Shown here: positions 5,941 through 7,438 of the stretch, one piece after another
How the letters are laid out: each line of letters begins with the position of its first letter
Numbering within the stretch: the first letter of the stretch is position 1
Assembly (NCBI GenBank): GCA_946887085.1
Contig: CAMPKG010000173.1
Location: 1-7,438, forward strand
Source: an uncultured Sphingobacteriales bacterium
Lineage (GTDB): Bacteria > Bacteroidota > Bacteroidia > Chitinophagales > Chitinophagaceae
Length of the DNA: 7,438 nt
Direction of reading: 5' to 3'
Program-made: the position numbers and the translations under genes
Notes under the pieces: model-generated
Seen by the model: only the letters and a program-made list of their open reading frames with translations
Database searches by the model: none
What the model was told of the DNA's origin: nothing

Positions 5941-7438
5941 ATGTTGGTTTCATTACAAAATATATCGTTCTTCTTTGGCGCCCGTCCTATTCTTGAAGAT
6001 GCCAGCTGGCAGATAGAGCGCGGCGAGCGCATCGGCCTGGTGGGTAGCAACGGCGCAGGCAAGTCGACGCTGCTACGCATTATAACAGGTGCTTATAAGA
6101 TAGACGCCGGAATTATCAATAAACCCAAAGACGTAACACTTGGCTTTTTCAACCAGGACCTGCTGAGCTTTTCTACTTCAAATTCAATACTGAGCGTGGG
6201 TATGCAGGCTTTTGAGCGGGCGCACGAGCTGGAAACGGAAATGGCCAGGTTGCTGAAAGAACTGGAAACCAAGCCAGACGATGCTAAGCTTTTGGACGAC
6301 TATAGCCATGCTTTGCATGATTTTGAAGTAGCAGGCGGTTATGAAATGGAACATCGCAGCGCGGAGGTTTTAGAAGGACTGGGATTTTCTACCGCTGACC
6401 TTCAACGTCCGTATAATGAGTTCAGCGGTGGCTGGCGTATGCGGGTATTGCTGGCTAAAATGATGCTGCAGGCACCTGACCTGCTGCTGCTCGATGAGCC
6501 CACCAACCACCTAGACCTCCCTTCTATCGAATGGCTGGAGCGTTATCTTCAAGGATATCCGGGTACAGTTGTTATCGTTTCGCACGACCGTTATTTCCTC
6601 GACAGGATGGTGACCAAGATCGTAGAAGTATGGCAGCAGGACCTGCACCTATACAGCGGCAACTATAGTTTCTTCCAGAAGGAAAAAGCCGAGCGCATGG
6701 AGCTCCAGCAGCGCGCTTTTGAAAACCAGCAGGACTATATCCGGCAGCAGGAGCGCTTTATCGAACGTTTCCGTGCTAAGGCCACGAAAGCGGCACAGGC
6801 GCAGAGTGCACTGAAGAAACTGGACAAGCTGGACAGGATTGAAGCACCTGATTCCACTATGCCGGTAATGAACATCAACTTCGACGTAGCAGTACAGCCA
6901 GGTAAGATCATCTGTACATTGAAGAACGTTACCAAGCGCTTTGGTAACCTGACGATATTGGAAAATGCGGACGCGGAAATAGTGCGTGGTGACAAGATAG
7001 CGCTGATAGGTGCTAATGGTAAGGGCAAGTCAACTTTATTGCGTGTAATAGCAGGTCGTGAGACCTTTGAAGGCGACCGCAAATGGGGCCACAATGTAGA
7101 AGAGAGCTTCTATGCCCAGCACCAGTTGGAGGCACTTTCGGTTGAAAAGGAGATACTCGACGAGCTGAGGAGTGCAGGCACGGGTAAAACGGAACTGGAA
7201 CTACGCCAGTTGCTGGGTTGCTTCCTGTTCAGCGGCGATGATGTATTCAAGAAGATAAAAGTATTGTCGGGCGGTGAAAAAGCGAGGGTAGCGCTAGCGA
7301 AGACCATTGCCATGAAAGGTAACTTCCTGCTGCTGGATGAGCCTACCAACCACCTGGATATGCAGTCGGTAGAAATGCTGATCGACGCGCTAAACAAATA
7401 CGCAGGTACGCTCATACTTGTTTCGCACGACCGTTATT
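5941..7438 (+). CDS. ABC-F family ATPase (YheS/Uup-like), 3' end outside window
   Basis: An uninterrupted reading frame runs from ATG 5941 off the right edge, 499 codons plus one base. It encodes a soluble protein with two fused ABC ATPase domains and no membrane segments, the ABC-F plan of ribosome-associated translation factors. Domain 1: Walker A GSNGAGKST (35-43), signature FSGGWRMR (161-168), Walker B LLLLDEPTNHLD (181-192), H-loop VSHDRYF (His215). A charged helical linker spans about 238-310 (YSGNYSFFQKEKAERMELQQ onward), corresponding to the interdomain linker that reaches toward the P-site tRNA in characterised members. Domain 2: Walker A GANGKGKST (357-365), signature LSGGEKAR (442-449), Walker B FLLLDEPTNHLD (462-473), H-loop His496 just before the edge. 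Both catalytic Glu residues of DEPTNHLD are present. YheS is about 637 residues, so roughly 130-140 C-terminal residues are likely missing. A housekeeping translation or ribosome role is more likely than antibiotic resistance, but ABC-F subfamilies cannot be separated reliably by eye. Confidence 0.92.
   Translation, partial: MLVSLQNISFFFGARPILEDASWQIERGERIGLVGSNGAGKSTLLRIITGAYKIDAGIINKPKDVTLGFFNQDLLSFSTSNSILSVGMQAFERAHELETEMARLLKELETKPDDAKLLDDYSHALHDFEVAGGYEMEHRSAEVLEGLGFSTADLQRPYNEFSGGWRMRVLLAKMMLQAPDLLLLDEPTNHLDLPSIEWLERYLQGYPGTVVIVSHDRYFLDRMVTKIVEVWQQDLHLYSGNYSFFQKEKAERMELQQRAFENQQDYIRQQERFIERFRAKATKAAQAQSALKKLDKLDRIEAPDSTMPVMNINFDVAVQPGKIICTLKNVTKRFGNLTILENADAEIVRGDKIALIGANGKGKSTLLRVIAGRETFEGDRKWGHNVEESFYAQHQLEALSVEKEILDELRSAGTGKTELELRQLLGCFLFSGDDVFKKIKVLSGGEKARVALAKTIAMKGNFLLLDEPTNHLDMQSVEMLIDALNKYAGTLILVSHDRY

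Noticed and set aside
5805..7415. Minus-strand open frames opposite the ABC-F gene (5805-6080, 6735-7094, 7110-7415)
   Set aside because: They are antisense shadows of a well-supported ABC-F coding frame and have Ser/Leu-rich translations with no recognisable domain.
5941..7438. Antibiotic-resistance ABC-F gene
   Set aside because: All motifs fit general ABC-F ATPases, and the gene sits in a housekeeping setting with no mobile-element context. The charged linker looks YheS/Uup-like, and nothing specific to resistance subfamilies can be claimed.

Overview
The window looks like an ordinary chromosomal segment of a Bacteroidota bacterium, most likely of the Chitinophagaceae type. Three things point there: a TonB-dependent receptor with an N-terminal CarboxypepD_reg-like domain, a DUF3347 lipoprotein, and Bacteroidota-type -7 promoter boxes (TAnnTTTG) a few bases upstream of start codons, with no convincing Shine-Dalgarno sequences. 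This assignment is inferred from family content and promoter style; no rRNA or marker phylogeny was available. Coding density is very high, no gap exceeds about 75 bases, and I see no mobile element, CRISPR array, tRNA or rRNA.

Layout. Bases 1-375 (+) hold the C-terminal end of an ornithine aminotransferase that begins outside the window. Its stop codon overlaps by one base (TGATG) the start of a small VIT1/CCC1-type membrane protein (375-1010, +), so these two are probably translationally coupled. That gene ends tail to tail, with a 4-base overlap, against truA (1007-1771, -). Further along on the minus strand, in transcription order, come a DUF3347 lipoprotein (5866 to 5276), a TonB-dependent outer-membrane receptor (5238 to 2896), a DUF2157-type polytopic membrane protein (2837 to 1809) and truA. 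The lipoprotein and receptor are close enough to be one transcription unit. truA has its own promoter-like box. From a 74-base divergent intergenic region (5867-5940) an ABC-F ATPase gene runs rightward (5941 to beyond 7438). It stays open to the window edge, with both nucleotide-binding domains almost fully visible.

How the parts may work together. The most suggestive unit is the lipoprotein/receptor pair. DUF3347 proteins often accompany metal, especially copper, handling systems, and this one keeps a Cys-Pro-Met and Met/Cys C-terminal pattern. A metal-linked role for the receptor is therefore a reasonable but unproven idea. A second metal theme is the VIT-like protein (Fe/Mn transport in characterised relatives) coupled to an amino-acid catabolic enzyme. 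TruA and the ABC-F protein act in tRNA modification and translation. I found no clearly novel multi-gene system; the findings below are modest leads.
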